Of a stretch of 64,000 bases of DNA, positions 1 to 12,145 are shown in pieces (within the stretch, counting starts at the first letter, position 1; each line of letters starts with the position of its first letter). The notes beneath the pieces are model-generated. The model searched no databases and had not been told where the DNA came from. It was given only the letters and a program-made list of their open reading frames with translations. The stretch is from positions 7,316,001 to 7,380,000 of the forward strand of contig NC_135008.1 of assembly GCF_051020985.1 (NCBI RefSeq), written 5' to 3'. The translations under genes and the position numbers were made by a program. Source of the stretch: Nomia melanderi (lineage: Eukaryota; Arthropoda; Insecta; Hymenoptera; Halictidae).

Positions 1-352
1 TGAATTTATTGATATTAAAATTGACCTGCTATAAATCACTGTAGGTATCTCCTGCTTCTGAATGTCATTACAGTAACGAGCGCCGCGATTAATTATAAAT
101 CATACGTTTTTAATGGCTCTCAATTGAACGTAATGTATTTCATGTTATCGTGTTATTTCAATTACGTTAGTTCAATGATGTTGACAGTAAATATGAAATC
201 CATGGATGATCAAAGATGATCGGAGATTTGCGAAACTGTAACATTCTGCTTTATAACGCTAAAATTTCCTTCCCCTAATACCTACGTTCATGTTTCCGAT
301 TATAATTGAATGAAAATACATAGATCTGATGATTTGTGCTGTATCCTCGCAG
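1..352 (+). other. Intron of OR-A, 5' part of gene outside window
   Basis: No coding signal is seen here. In the three complete sister genes the exon that follows this stretch is preceded by an intron of 650-930 bp, so this is best read as the 3' part of that intron. It ends at a tcctcgcag acceptor. Confidence 0.6.
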
Positions 353-2647
353 AACACGGCAACGGGACGGTTCCTTACGAAATGCCTTACATAAATCACA
401 TGTTTTTCGATTACGAGTACGACGCTGGAGTCTACGTTCTGCTGTACCTCTGGGAAACTCCTACCTTGTACATGCCGTTGGTGCACATAGCGGAAGTCAG
501 TTTGATAGTTACATTGAGCCTACACCTATGCGGGAAATTCTCGATTTTGTCTTACCGCATACGAACCGTGCCAGCCAAACCGGCCGATCGTTTTCAAGAG
601 AACATCAAGAGCCTGGTGCAACAACATTTGAAGCTGACGATGTAAGTGTTGCTCGTGCACTTTTTACAATTGTTCCAGCGAGCATGCCTTATACGAATCG
701 TTACGAAACATTCGATTACGATGCATCAGTGTCTTTCCAATATGTAAAACTGAATATTTCCAAAGAAATCTCACAGTGACGTTCATATGTTTAACAGGTT
801 GACGAAAAATTTAAATCAATGTTTTTACTTGATACTCTTAGTGGAATACCTGAGCTGCACTTTAAGAATGGGCCTTTGCATGTACATTGTCTTAATTGTA
901 TGTAAATAAATTTGCTCAAAATATGAGTGTATATATATGTGTATACACACGTAAACATGTGCAATGTATGATAATAGTACACAATAAAAAATTCTTATCG
1001 TATTTGTATGAAACGAAAAAGGAACGGATAGTGGTCATTGAATTAATCAATTTCCGGCATTAGCAATATTCTTTGACACTCGAAACACCGTATCCGTAAA
1101 AATGACGGCCTTTAATCTTTTTATTCTGCAACTATTGGTATGTTAACCCTTTGCGCTCCTGTGTGTGTGTGACTCGACATGTTTTATTCACAAGTGTATA
1201 TTATTATTATTTTCAATATTATTAGTAAAAAGGATTGTTTATACTGCTTTCTACAAACGAGCCATTTTTCAAAATGCATTTCAGACCAAACATTACAATA
1301 ATACCGAGTTATTAAGAGAAAAATGCAAAAGAAATTCGGGGAGCAAAGGGTTAAGGGCATTCAATAGCCATAATTTTGAAAATAAATAGCTACGTCTGAA
1401 TAGTATAACGAGTATCTGAAGAAATCATTGAAAAACGTATTGTTATCAATCGTTGTGATAAACCCTCGGTGGTTCCAGTGTCAACGACCGCACGATTTAC
1501 GAGAACTAGGCTTAAAGATACAGAATTTGATTAATTCGCAAGAAACAAGGCCTAGAATGTGAACATTGTTTCTAATTGTTAACCGGGAACTATAATTCTT
1601 TAGAGGTTATAGCCGAAAATGAATATCTTAACGAGAAACTCTATAGAAAAGTACAGTGGACGAATTCACAAAAATTTGTATTTCATGTATTTCGCAGAAT
1701 CTTCGAACCGATTCAGTGGCAGCTATTAATTTCACTATGTACGCCGTGAATCTGGCTGCTTTGTTGTATCTATATTCGTACGTTGGCGAACAATTTGTTT
1801 ATGAGGTTTGTATTCAATGGAAATGAGAATACGAACGTCACTCACTACTCGCCGTGCATATATTTTCAACGTTCATCACTTGAAAGAACGATAGTGTAAA
1901 AATCGATCAGCATCGTATGTCGCTCTTCTTTCATCTAGAATGACAGACATTACATTAACGAAACAGTGATACGTGTTTTCCTTTGACAACGACGTTATGA
2001 TAAATAAATAATGTTCAGTCAGAGGATCTGGCCGCTGCACTCTACGATACCGAATGGCCGGAAGTAATGAACAAAGACAGAAGAACTTTACTGACGTGTC
2101 TGGTAAACGGGCAACGAACGGAATACCTGACGGCTGGAAAATTCTACAAATTCTCACTGTTTGGATTTACTGACGTACGTGTAATTTTGTTCGTATTCAC
2201 GTGAGCGATCCATAAAAAAAGAACTGAGACGCAACCTGTGCGAATTGGAGAATGGATTATTATACAGTTATATAAAGTATAAAAATGTAGAACACGCAAT
2301 GTCTTTGCATCAATGTTAACCCTTTGCTCTGCGAGAGTTCTCTACCAAAAAATACGCAACAGACTTTCTGATGAAATATAGTCAAGATTTCTTGAAACTA
2401 ATTTGACGAGAAATCGTGCATAAATTAAAGAAAGAGGCGGTTTTATTTGAATATTTCGTGCATTAATGGATCACACGGGAGTTAATGTTAAATATTATAC
2501 TTCATAATTCTTCTGTGCCGAGTCAAAGGGTTAAAATACTAAAATCATCAACGGAAAACGTAAACTTTTGCATCGTGTATTTCTCGTGTGCAGATGATGA
2601 AATTTTCTATGGGATTTATATCTATGCTTCAAGCTCGAATGGAATAA
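353..2647 (+). CDS. Odorant receptor OR-A (7tm_6 family), 5'-truncated by window edge
   Basis: Insect odorant receptors are inverted-topology 7-TM proteins that form ligand-gated channels with Orco in olfactory neuron dendrites. Five 3' exons are visible: 353-641, 798-897, 1698-1805, 2025-2174 and 2594-2647. They give about 233 residues, and the long first exon (TM1-TM4) lies before position 1. Lengths and phases match OR-B to OR-D exactly (289, 100, 108, 150, 54 nt). Motifs shared with the sisters include LHLCGKFSILSYRIR, LLVEYLSCTLRMGL, YLYSYVGEQFVYE and LTAGKFYKFSLFGFTD, then a last exon starting MMKFSMGF and ending LQARME. The acceptor of the 150-nt exon is ambiguous (2019 or 2025). I chose 2025 because it gives the same length as the sisters. 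No stop or frameshift appears in the visible part. The ligand is unknown. Confidence 0.88.
1143..1354. mobile_element. TTAA-flanked MITE, family A (degenerate)
   Basis: It starts TTAACCCTTTGCGCTCC and ends GAGCAAAGGGTTAA, an imperfect terminal inverted repeat with TTAA at both ends. It lies in an intron of OR-A. Confidence 0.7.
2316..2534. mobile_element. TTAA-flanked MITE, family A
   Basis: Left end TTAACCCTTTGCTCTGCG, right end GAGTCAAAGGGTTAA. The element is about 219 bp, in the last intron of OR-A. The TTAA duplication and CCC start fit a piggyBac-type non-autonomous element. Confidence 0.7.
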
Positions 2648-3296
2648 ATCTATCTCAAGAGGACATAACAGATCTGCAACGAAATATTATTTTGAACACT
2701 CTGTAATTTATAAATAGAATAATCATCGACGTATTCTCGATTCTTTTATCCCTTTCTTCGACCTGGACTACTTATAGTGAAAATTTCGAGACAATCTACG
2801 TTCTTGAAGTCTTCTGACAGGGACAGTAAAAGTCTCAACAACATTTGGTAACTATTAATTAAAAATTACGTTCGTTCACATCTCCATTCGCGTGCACGAA
2901 ATAATTACAGAATAACTGCAGATCACGTATAATATAAGTTTTATAACTATAAAGTTACATGTTTATCTTTCGAGTTTTTATCAATGATTTCTTCTGAATT
3001 GTAACATCGTTTTTCAAAGAAGCTTTGTTTCTCTACAAACTAGCAACTGGTCGTAGACATACTTATTCTTAACGCCATGCGTATTTAAATTTGAACGTGT
3101 ACGGTTAGGAGATGCCTAGTTTACAGTTGTACAGTTCTGATTGATTATTTGTAACCGTATCGAGGAACAGTAAATTAGCGATAGAACGTATCAGGAATTG
3201 GAATACAAAACTAACAGAACATTCAGTCAGAAAAGATGAAAACTGATCAAGGAGCCGAATTTCTACGCCCAGCAATCAAGTAATCTCCAGCTAACG

Positions 3297-3467
3297 GTGG
3301 CAACTAATAACAGTTATAACAAAATATGGTAATTATTCACCGTAAGTCGCTCGCATTCTATTACATCCAATTGAAAGGTAATGAAAGAACACTTACAAAA
3401 TTCTCAATGTTTTACCGTCGATCATGCGGAGCAATTAAGAATTAGGAACCTCCGCGCACAACTGACA
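3297..3467 (+). repeat. Duplicated block downstream of OR-A (copy of 16315-16483)
   Basis: About 170 bp, closely matching the segment downstream of OR-C. Both share AACAAAATATGGTAATTATT and ATTAAGAATTAGGAACC. This is a trace of the duplication that produced the receptor units. Confidence 0.8.
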
Positions 3468-4826
3468 AATGAAAGCCCAGTGACAGCGGAAACTGGACTA
3501 CGACGATATACAATGTGAAACTCGTCACATCCTTCAACTACAATTTTACTCAAATGCCCGTGTAGATGAATAATTGCTTTCCAATTCCCTTTGAAACGGG
3601 AAAAGATCAAAGGAACCGAGGCGCAGAGGTCGTTGATTCTATGGAACACCGATTCCCGGCCGAATGATCGATCTTTTCTTATCCCCAACCGATATTTGTG
3701 TGGTCACCGAGAAACCTCTCTATTAAGGGTAATCGTAGAACGCTATTCACCGACTGAAAATTATTCATAAGCGAAGAAGTTGCGACATTATTCAAAAAGA
3801 GATTACCTGGCAGTCTCTATACTGCAATCAAACCGACTTGCCTGTAAGGTACGTCCGCCCATTTTGGTCTGCATTTCTTCCTCCGTGCAATTATTGCGAT
3901 AATTATATGGGTCGATATTCGAACGAAATGGATAATACTTGGCAATCTGCGACAGTATTGGTCTTGAACTCTGAGAACACGGAATCGCACGATGACAGTA
4001 AGACGAGCGTAGTGCCACGGCGATACGTTGATCGCTGTGAAACCTTTGTTTACGTTAGATTTCGTTTTCGTTTACGTAAGCGGGATCAGTGCTACTTTCC
4101 AATCTTTGCTCTCCGACGAGAAACGAATTTCCCGTTCTCGAGAAAAACTCGAGGATTTCCGGTGATCAGTGGTTTTCTTAGAAATTGTTGCGAGTAACAG
4201 AATAATCTCCAATGACACTGACGCACGTCAAAGTACGAACATAATTTTCCGAACGTTCAAGAACAAGCGTTTCAATCAGGATGAACTGCGAATCGTAACG
4301 CGAATAATGGAAATGGAGATTCTATAGCCAGGAATAAGTCAAATCTCCGTTGAAGCTGAAATTGTTAACCCTCGCGAGAATAGACGCGTCATCACTGAAA
4401 TCTATTTTCCATTTTAATCGTAAAATCTTTCCAATTCGCCCTATGCACAGCGACTGCGACGTTATCGTCGCACCTTAAGATGATTGCCCGTCTAACAGCG
4501 CAACGACTGCTTGGCATCAGACCAGTGTATATTCACATTGTTTACTCTTGCAAATGAACGAACAGAGAATCATCGAGATTGAATGTCGAAGTTTCGTAGG
4601 CGTAGGCTGCAACCACTTGCGCTGGGAAGACTTGCCGCGCACGTCGCGATGTTCTTGTTCAAAAATTACCAACGACACACTGTATACGCCCATTAGTCTT
4701 ACTGGATTACCTATTCCAGATTGTTTTGAAATCTACGATTTAGTACGAAAATATCGATAAACGAGATTAGTATTATTCCAGGAGCGCGAGATCCTGCTGA
4801 TTGTTTAAATTCGTTGCTACCGCAAG

Positions 4827-5068
4827 TTAACACGTTGACTGCCACGGTGGTCACCGATGACCGGAGCTTCCAAATTACTTGAAAGCAATTATAATTCGTC
4901 AGACAACTGACGTCGAATGACAATGTTCAATAGCGTACATAAATAGGTAATAATGTAACCTAATGATTGCAATGCCAAAAAAGAAGTGATCGTTCCTTTC
5001 TATCCTTGCTACAATAGAAAAATCGATACGTAAAACTCTGAAGTTGTTCGTGGCAGTCAACGTGTTAA
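4827..5068. mobile_element. TTAA-flanked MITE, family B
   Basis: Left terminus TTAACACGTTGACTGCCACG, right terminus CGTGGCAGTCAACGTGTTAA, a near-perfect inverted repeat. The right TTAA is shared with the next element. Confidence 0.82.
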
Positions 5069-5310
5069 CCCTTTGCATTCTGTAGGCTCCATTATGACAT
5101 AATTTATACTATTAAATATTTCAAAGAATGAATTTAGAACTACCCTAAAATTACTGGATCTTCTATACATACAAATTTTGTGTTCAAAAGGAAAATGAAG
5201 AAATCTAAGAGACGTTACAATATAACATTTTTCATTTGTGCTAGGGATACTATAAAAACGGTTTGGAGTTGTTGGTAGATTACAAAATCATCTGGAGTGT
5301 TAAGGGCTAA
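5065..5310. mobile_element. TTAA-flanked MITE, family D (reverse orientation)
   Basis: Internal sequence is the reverse complement of the elements at 22919 and 51351, for example GCTAGGGATACTATAAAAA. The right end has decayed to CTAA. Confidence 0.68.
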
Positions 5311-5342
5311 GGTTCAGCCTTGTAGCTTTGAAGACTCTAGCT

Positions 5343-5873
5343 CAGGGGTGGCCAACATTTTGCATACTTAGAAGCACTTAACCCCTTGCCCTATGATTCA
5401 ATTCTTAACTATGATCGATATAAGTACTTTATCATGAATCATTCATTAGAAGAAGAAAGAATCTTTACGTTTATTCTACTTCTAGGTTTAGTCCAAAGAT
5501 TAACAATTGATAATAGAAAAATGACGTTTAATTTACATTTAAAGAAAACGAATAACACTCAGTTTTCTCGAATTCAGTTTAAAATTTTCGTCACGAGTCT
5601 GACACGTTATTGTAGGTCAAGGCGTTAAAAATATAAGGATTTATTTGATCAATAAGAATTTATTTCAACACAAAGTTCGTCTCTGTACAAGCGCTCATCA
5701 CCAACTGCCTCTGCACCTTCCTTTCTTTTCGTCGTTCGTTCAAAAACAAGCATCGTAGAGCAGTTCCCTTCCTCGAATACACAACGTTGCACATTTTCTT
5801 ACAAAAAGAATAAGTTGGCGCTAGAATGCAATGCGCCACGTTTGACGCGTGTGCCACGATTTGGCCACCCCTG
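5343..5873. mobile_element. hAT-like non-autonomous element with 8-bp target duplication
   Basis: Termini CAGGGGTGGCCAA and TTTGGCCACCCCTG form an inverted repeat. Both sides are flanked by the same 8 bp, CTCTAGCT (5335-5342 and 5874-5881). An 8-bp duplication with a CAGGGG start is typical of hAT elements. No transposase coding is visible. A TTAA element is nested inside at 5378-5628. Confidence 0.85.
5378..5628. mobile_element. TTAA-flanked MITE, family F, nested in the hAT-like element
   Basis: Left TTAACCCCTTGCCCTATGAT, right GTCAAGGCGTTAA. Related copies lie at 14571, 21158, 29876 and 54963. Its position inside the hAT-like element shows that it arrived later. Confidence 0.72.
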
Positions 5874-6049
5874 CTCTAGCTTCCCAGTACTCTAGTTCTC
5901 CGAGTGTCAACCTTGAAGATCGAGCCTCTTAGCTTCGAAGACTACGGTCTCCTACAACGCTAGTCGGGCATTGGACAGGCGTCGCGCTGTTAGACGGGTG
6001 GCAAGCTTCGCGTGGCAAATGGCCTGTTGTCGAGAGAACTGTTTTGTAG

Positions 6050-9000
6050 AGCGGCGAATCGCTGGAAATAAAAGACAGCCTAGTATTCAGTAAATGGGCG
6101 TTCTCGCTGGCCGGCCTGTGGCCGCTAAAACGCGTCCCCGCGTATTTTGCCTTGGCGGTGGTGTACCTGTCCGTGCAGATCGTGTTATGTGTGTGGGACG
6201 CGGTCTACATTGTCGGCAACTTACCGGTGCTGGTCGTGAACATGCTGGAATGGACGCTGTTCTTGACGATGACGGTGTCGATGGTTCTCGTCTTTTTCAA
6301 CAAGAATCTAAAGCTGTTGGTCGACGGGATCAAGGAGGAGATCAGCGACCGGAAGTTCTGCCGAAACGTAGACGAAAGGAGGCTCTATCACAGATACTAC
6401 AACATTTATCATAAATTCTGCAAATACGGGGTGCTTTCACAGTTAGTGGTCGCTGCTCTGGTATTCTTCCTCCCGCTGATGGAGTTGCTCGGCCACGTTC
6501 TCTCAGGTAATCGACATCGCCTCGAATTCGAAAGCGACCTTATTTTCTGCGATGAAGATAAAGTACAATCGATAAAATACGAGAGATCGGTGGGTACGTC
6601 GTTTCCTTTTCTTCCGATATTTGAGAGTTCTTGCTGTAGAATTTCAGTAGCAACGGTTTCTAGTATTTGCGAAATATCATCTTAACACATTGCACGCTGG
6701 TAAAAACGCGAGCGTCGGTGATTATACTGATACATTTTTAAACATCAAGCCGAAATTTCTAACTTACGAAAAAGAATAAGGAATTCGATCTTGTGATTTT
6801 ACTTTGGATTTGTGTTATACACATATAAAATGTTACATGAACGTAGGATTAGCAATTAAACGATAGACTAAGAATCCCGCATTATCGCGGGGCCAGCGTG
6901 CAATGTGTTAATTAATAATGAGTAATAGGTTTTCAGTACGTCTCTCACGTTACGCGCGTCGCGTTCATTAATTTATTCAAAGGGGATAATATCGTACGGT
7001 AATCAATCACAGTTCGTGGCAGTTGCGCGAAACAATTATTGAATACGCGCTTAGTATCTACTAAAAGATGTCTTCGTTTAGAGGGAGAATAATCTATTCG
7101 TAAACCGTAAATCTATTATATTGTCGTACGCGATTATGATTTCGCATGCAATATTCTAGGAAGCAACTCGACGCATCCTTACAAGCTAGCCGTTTCGGCT
7201 CATATTCTATTAGACTATCAGTACAACACCGGACTCTACTGCCTGTTGTACCTGTACCAGTTTCCACTTCTATACGTGATAGTGTTCCATATAGCCGAAG
7301 TCAGTATCATTATCACGATGACATTACATCTCTGCGGCAAGCTCTCGATGCTGAGCTACCGAATACGTAACATACCCACGAAACCGTCGGACCTTTTCCA
7401 AAAGAACATGAAGGGAATAGTGAAGCAACATTTGGGATTGATAAAGTGAGTGCGCACGGAATTTTTCAATAACCCATTAAAATTGTGCAGTATATTAATA
7501 TTTTATCGAGTCGAATCATAAATGAATTCTTTTGGGAAATTTAGGCAGTAATTATTAATGATAACGAGGAATGTATCTTAGATTAAGATTAATTGAAGTT
7601 TTATATGTTCTTTGCGAAGAAATGTCACTTGAAATGATAATTGACCGCTCGATTTTAGAGATATTGATTTTCCTTCGATCCAGCTGGGAATCTTCGATCG
7701 AAGGAAAAGTATAAGAAGAAATTACAAAATCAATAAAATTACAAATCGTAAAATCCTCGGAATTCTTTCCTGTGACATTCGACGCTAGAAAGGAATATAT
7801 TTTTTGATAATAACCGTCACGACTACCATTCGATGTGTTGCAGGTTATCGCAAATTTTGAACGACTCTTTCTATTTGCTCCTCTTGGTAGACTACATGGG
7901 CTGTACCTTCAGACTGAGCCTTTCCATGTATGTTGCTTTAACCGTATGTAATTGACATCGCTCTGAGAACGTATAGATATTACCGTGAAAGAGGAAAACA
8001 CGAAATTGCCAACTGCGACAATTATAAGCGATCAGCGATATTTATTTATCAAATCGTGTAGCACCGATAATTAATATATCTAACTGAATCGAGAAGAAAC
8101 AGGTTTCTCGTATGAAAAATCACATTGCTGTCGTTAAAAATTGTTTGATCCAAATTTTGAACGAATGCTTCTCCTTGCCGATTCATAAGAAAGCAAATAT
8201 TAATTACTGATACGCGTCTATCGATGAGCAAACAGCGTACGAATTCACGTGATTGTTCTTTACACTTTATAGACACTCCCGACAGATCCGATGGCTGTTG
8301 CTGCTTTTTGTATGTATGCAGCGGACATGATAAACTTCCTATTTTTGTACTCGTACGTCGGCGAGCAACTGGTTTTCGAGGTGCGTATTCAGTGGAATAT
8401 TGTGACTCACTGTATGTCGCAGTAAGATCTTCCTCCAATTTGAACGAACAATAGGACGAAAGCGAAATATTTGTCTTCCGACCGAAAATTTCGCACGCGT
8501 GTCTGTAACAAAACGAAATTAATGAGATATTAACCCCTTGCGATATAATCACGAGAATATTAGAGAAATACATAGGCATTGGCACAAAGAATGAGATGTC
8601 TATATCAGGCTAATAAGGAAGTTTCGCCACATACTTAACACGTTGGATGCCATGGGGGTCACCGGTGACCTCAACCAAATCGAATTAGTACAATTCATTC
8701 GGTTAAACTATGATTATTTGAAAAATTTTCTATATTATAAGTAATACCACCTAATGCAGTGACATTTGACAAGATAAACCTGCAATGATAACAACGTAAT
8801 TCAATTACATAAGTTGATACTACGTTCTTTTCACTTTGCATACTTCCCTCTGCTAAATTTTGCGATATTCAATGTGTCAACCGTTCGAGTCCCACGAGTT
8901 TCTGCGAAAACCCGGTCGAAAAATGCCAAACGGTGCAATCGAGCTTCTTTCGTTTCAATTTAGAAACTGAACGACGCTTTTCTATTTTTACAAAAACAAA

Positions 9001-10093
9001 TTTCAAATAGTGCGATCGTTAGATTTTTCCAGTCTTAGGCGAGTAATAACAAAAATAAAAATGAATGATTAGAGGGAAAAGAAATAAATAAGCTTCGTCT
9101 GATTCTACGAACCGGTAGACCGCCATTTTTACGCGGCGTAACAGAGAAGCGCCATCGCGCCGCTTGGGACTCAAACGGTTCAACGAACTTTCAATTTTTT
9201 TCGATAGCATTCAACGGCGTCGTAGTAATCTTGAGATTTAGTCGCAGAAAGTTGGCGAATCTCTCTGCGCTATCGAGTGGGCGAACGTGACGAACAAAGA
9301 CAGAAAGACTCTGCTAATGTGCATGATGAATGGACAACAGACGATGTACCTGACGGCTGGAAAGTTCTACAAGTTCTCCCTGTTCGGCTTCACAAACGTG
9401 AGTATGGCTGTTGAATATTATATACTTGCTGACGCGAATAACTGCATTGTTTAGCTGTAATTATATCGGGAGTACCGGAACGGCTGTTATTAACACGTTG
9501 AAAGCCGCTCGATGGAGCAAAATACTCAAAATGGAAAAAATATAATATCAAATCATTTCATTGAATTGCATTATTATTATTATTACATGTTCATTTAGCT
9601 GAATGTCACTGAATTATGTAGTATTATTATAATATAGAAATGTTTACAAATAATCAACGTTTAATTGAATGAATTATAGTAATTCGATTTGGTTGGGGGT
9701 CACCGGTGACCCCCACGGCATTTAACGTGTTAAAAAACCTGGCGCGAAAGTAAAATCGCAAGGAAATGAAACAATAAAATAATAGTAAGTAAAAGATGAA
9801 AAGTGTGTGATTGCTTGTATTTAATCGATAATAAATTGCCCGACATTTTCTATCGCATTTTCTAGTCTCTGAGCCAACTTCTTTACTGCCCGTTCGCAAG
9901 AACTTTTTAATTTAGATTCGATTCGTCGAAATGGATGCGTTTAAAATGCGAAAAGTCTTTCCAGTACACTCGATGTCTATCGATGGATAGAAACTAGAAG
10001 CCCTGAAACTTCTGTATCATGCGTGATCATTTCTCGGAACAGATCGTGAAATTCTCGGTGGGGTTTCTGTCCATGCTACAAGCCAGCAGCTAG
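6050..10093 (+). CDS. Odorant receptor OR-B (7tm_6 family), initial exon not located
   Basis: Six exons are placed: 6050-6506, 7160-7445, 7844-7943, 8273-8380, 9248-9397 and 10043-10093 (stop TAG). They join in frame to about 383 residues, close to the usual 380-400 for insect receptors. The long exon covers four membrane segments with GLWPLKRVPAYFAL near the N-terminus. Later exons carry LHLCGKLSMLSYRIR, FLYSYVGEQLVFE and LTAGKFYKFSLFGFTN. The first placed exon has no usable ATG in frame, and its acceptor (ttttgtag) is conserved in OR-C and OR-D, so a short initial exon must lie upstream. The product should be an olfactory channel subunit of unknown ligand, acting with Orco. No disabling change is seen. 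Confidence 0.88.
6682..6911. mobile_element. TTAA-flanked MITE, family C
   Basis: Left TTAACACATTGCACGCTGG, right CCAGCGTGCAATGTGTTAA, an almost perfect inverted repeat. It lies in the first long intron of OR-B. Other copies are at 22607 and 61310. Confidence 0.82.
8635..8880. mobile_element. TTAA-flanked MITE, family B
   Basis: Left TTAACACGTTGGATGCCATG followed by the palindrome GGGTCACCGGTGACC. The right end has decayed to AATGTGTCAA. It lies in an intron of OR-B and abuts the next element. Confidence 0.7.
8877..9183. mobile_element. Inverted-repeat element, family G
   Basis: Starts TCAACCGTTCGAGTCCCACG and ends GGGACTCAAACGGTTCAA, with TCAA on both sides. A related fragment (TAACCGTTCGAGTACCAGAG) lies at 52679. 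Confidence 0.65.
9490..9733. mobile_element. TTAA-flanked MITE, family B
   Basis: Left TTAACACGTTGAAAGCC, right CACGGCATTTAACGTGTTAA. It holds the palindrome GGGGTCACCGGTGACCCC near the right end and lies in the last intron of OR-B. Confidence 0.8.
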
Positions 10094-10277
10094 TGACTCA
10101 CCGTCAGACCTGTAGAAATCCGGAACAGGACGAAGTATTCTGTCTTCGACGAATTATCATCAAATTCCGCGGCTTTAAGTCCGGAACTACCGTGCCCGTC
10201 AGAATGGCGGGGTTTAGTTTCCTTATTGTATAATTGCTGATACTTTCAAAGCATTCAGTATTCGAAACGGGCTTGGA

Positions 10278-10283
10278 AATAAA
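10278..10283 (+). terminator. Putative poly(A) signal of OR-B
   Basis: AATAAA lies 185 bp after the stop, in a context (AATAAATAGTTT) that recurs after OR-D. Confidence 0.5.
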
Positions 10284-10393
10284 TAGTTTCACTTAAAAAC
10301 TGCGACGAATGTCTGAAGAAATCGAAGAATGTATTGTTCCAATGTTTGTAAGGATTATGCATCAACCCCAACAAATGCTCGGTAGTCTCAGCA

Positions 10394-10515
10394 TTAACAC
10401 GTTGAATGCCGTATAATGCCGAATAATTATAATTATTCAACAAATAATTTGATATTACATTGTTTTCATTTCGCGCATTTTGCTACGTGAAATCGTGCGG
10501 CATTCAACGTGTTAA
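10394..10515. mobile_element. Short TTAA-flanked MITE, family B (internally deleted)
   Basis: Left TTAACACGTTGAATGCCG, right CGGCATTCAACGTGTTAA. It is only 122 bp, half the usual length, with both ends intact. Confidence 0.78.
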
Positions 10516-10617
10516 ACCGAAAGAATACCGAAGGATATAATGAGATTGACTTATACGAAGTATAAGTCAATAATTCATAACTGATTTTCACATAATTCTG
10601 TGAATAATTCAAAAAGT

Positions 10618-10848
10618 TTTCCGTAGAACCGTTGTAAAAACGAAAACAACGTTGAAAACAAGCCATCCTGTTTCGGGGAAGGCAGTTTCAGCGGTCAGAC
10701 TAAAATAGCGCGTTTCACTCAAGACTTCTATTTTTTCAATAATTTTCACTCGCAATTCGTTCGATTCCACCCAACAGCACTCCAAGTTTGAAATATCAGC
10801 ACTGAAACACACGCGACACTAGTTATTTCCATGATTCAAACCTAAAAG
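10618..10848 (+). repeat. Duplicated block downstream of OR-B (copy of 16805-17036)
   Basis: Shares long matching runs with the segment after OR-C, such as TTTCAGCGGTCAGACTAAAA and TTCGATTCCACCCAACAG (one mismatch there). It is non-coding on both strands as far as I can tell. Confidence 0.8.
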
Positions 10849-12145
10849 CTCACATCGAAATCGACGAAGGAAACACCAAGTGCACCTTCCGCGGTTTCAG
10901 AATAACAAATAAACCAAAAGACGCATAATTTTCGCTTAAATCCACATCGAGAACACTTCCGAGTGTCTACTCGAATTACACGGCGAATGAAAGTGTTTCC
11001 TTGCTGCTCTGCACCGATAATTTTTCGAAAAAAGCGAACTGTCCCAATGTCGACACGAAGAACGGACGCATACTTATTGCACTGACAAATTCGCGGTATG
11101 AATCGTTCGAATAACATTCTGTAATGCCTGCACAATTCACGAGCACTCAACTATAATAGAAAATGCAGAATTTTATTCATTCACAAGAGAAAGATACACG
11201 ATGCAAAAATGATTCTCATTCTTAACGCAGCACTGTCGTTCTTCAAAAGTTAGAGTTTCACGATCACCGTTACACAACGGATGGAAAACCGACACTACAA
11301 TTAAGTTTTCCGTGCCATGATTACATGTTCCTTTATTCCCAATTTTTTCATCGATCTATGTACGCGTTCGTTTGGAAGCGGCGCTATTAAAAATAATCAC
11401 GTGCACACCGGCGGCGAGCAATTATTTATAAGCACAGCGTACTGTTCGTGTATACTAGAGGAACTGGTAATCCGAATCGAAGGTAAAGCTCTGAGGCTAC
11501 ATGGGGGAACAAAGCAAAATAATTGGTTCCGCCGGCAGAAGCTTTGCGGTTCTCCGTTTGTCCTTCTAACTTTCCACGCAAAAAAGGTTGCATTTCTTCG
11601 CGACTATTATCGCGGATAATTGAATTGATTGACTGAGCGTGGGTGGACAGAAAATAGTCCTCTGGCCGGCGCAGTCTGCTTTCAGACCTCGAAAAGAGCA
11701 CCACGATGAGAGTAAGATAGAGTGTCCGTGATCTATCGTTCAGTGTGAAACGTTTGTCACCGTGCAATCGCGAAACAACATTAACCCAAAGCCCCGAATC
11801 AGGTATTTCTTTAAAAAATTCGAAAACTTGTCTTTCCATATTGCGACAAGAAAACAATCGCAGCTCTAACATAAAATAATACAGTAACACCTGAAAAATT
11901 CAAATGGCAACCGTTGGAAAATGCGGCGCATCGCACTGTTGAAATTGAGAAAAAACTTTCATGAAACGCGAACATCATCGCAACGTATATAATTTATTGA
12001 ATCTTCTTTCGATATCATTACATTGTTATTATTGTTACCGTCTTTACATATTTCCGTTCGGGCACAAACGTTTCACGAACGAGCTTCGGTGGGTGTAGTG
12101 GCGGTTTTCACGCTTAGGAAAATGGTTTGTCGCGAATGCTTATAG

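Larger units (their letters stand above)
2648..6049. other. OR-A to OR-B interval
   Basis: No supported gene. It holds a duplicated non-coding block (3297-3467), a B-family and a D-family MITE abutting at 5065, and a hAT-like element (5343-5873). The 3480-4800 stretch shows nothing I can identify. The missing first exon of OR-B probably lies near the 3' end. Confidence 0.6.
10094..12145. other. OR-B to OR-C interval
   Basis: No supported gene. It contains the OR-B poly(A) signal, a short B-family MITE and a block (10618-10848) duplicated downstream of OR-C. From 10850 to 12145 I see nothing recognisable. The OR-C first exon and promoter should be in its 3' part. Confidence 0.55.

Noticed and set aside
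6047..6049. Apparent in-frame stop just before the OR-B first visible exon
   Set aside because: It is the TAG of a conserved splice acceptor, present at the same place in OR-C and OR-D, not a disabling mutation.
8049..8585. 178-codon minus-strand open frame
   Set aside because: Antisense to the OR-B exon 8273-8380 and its introns. No recognisable motif.
11426..11890. 154-codon minus-strand open frame between OR-B and OR-C
   Set aside because: No family resemblance, no splice or start context, and composition like the surrounding intergenic DNA.
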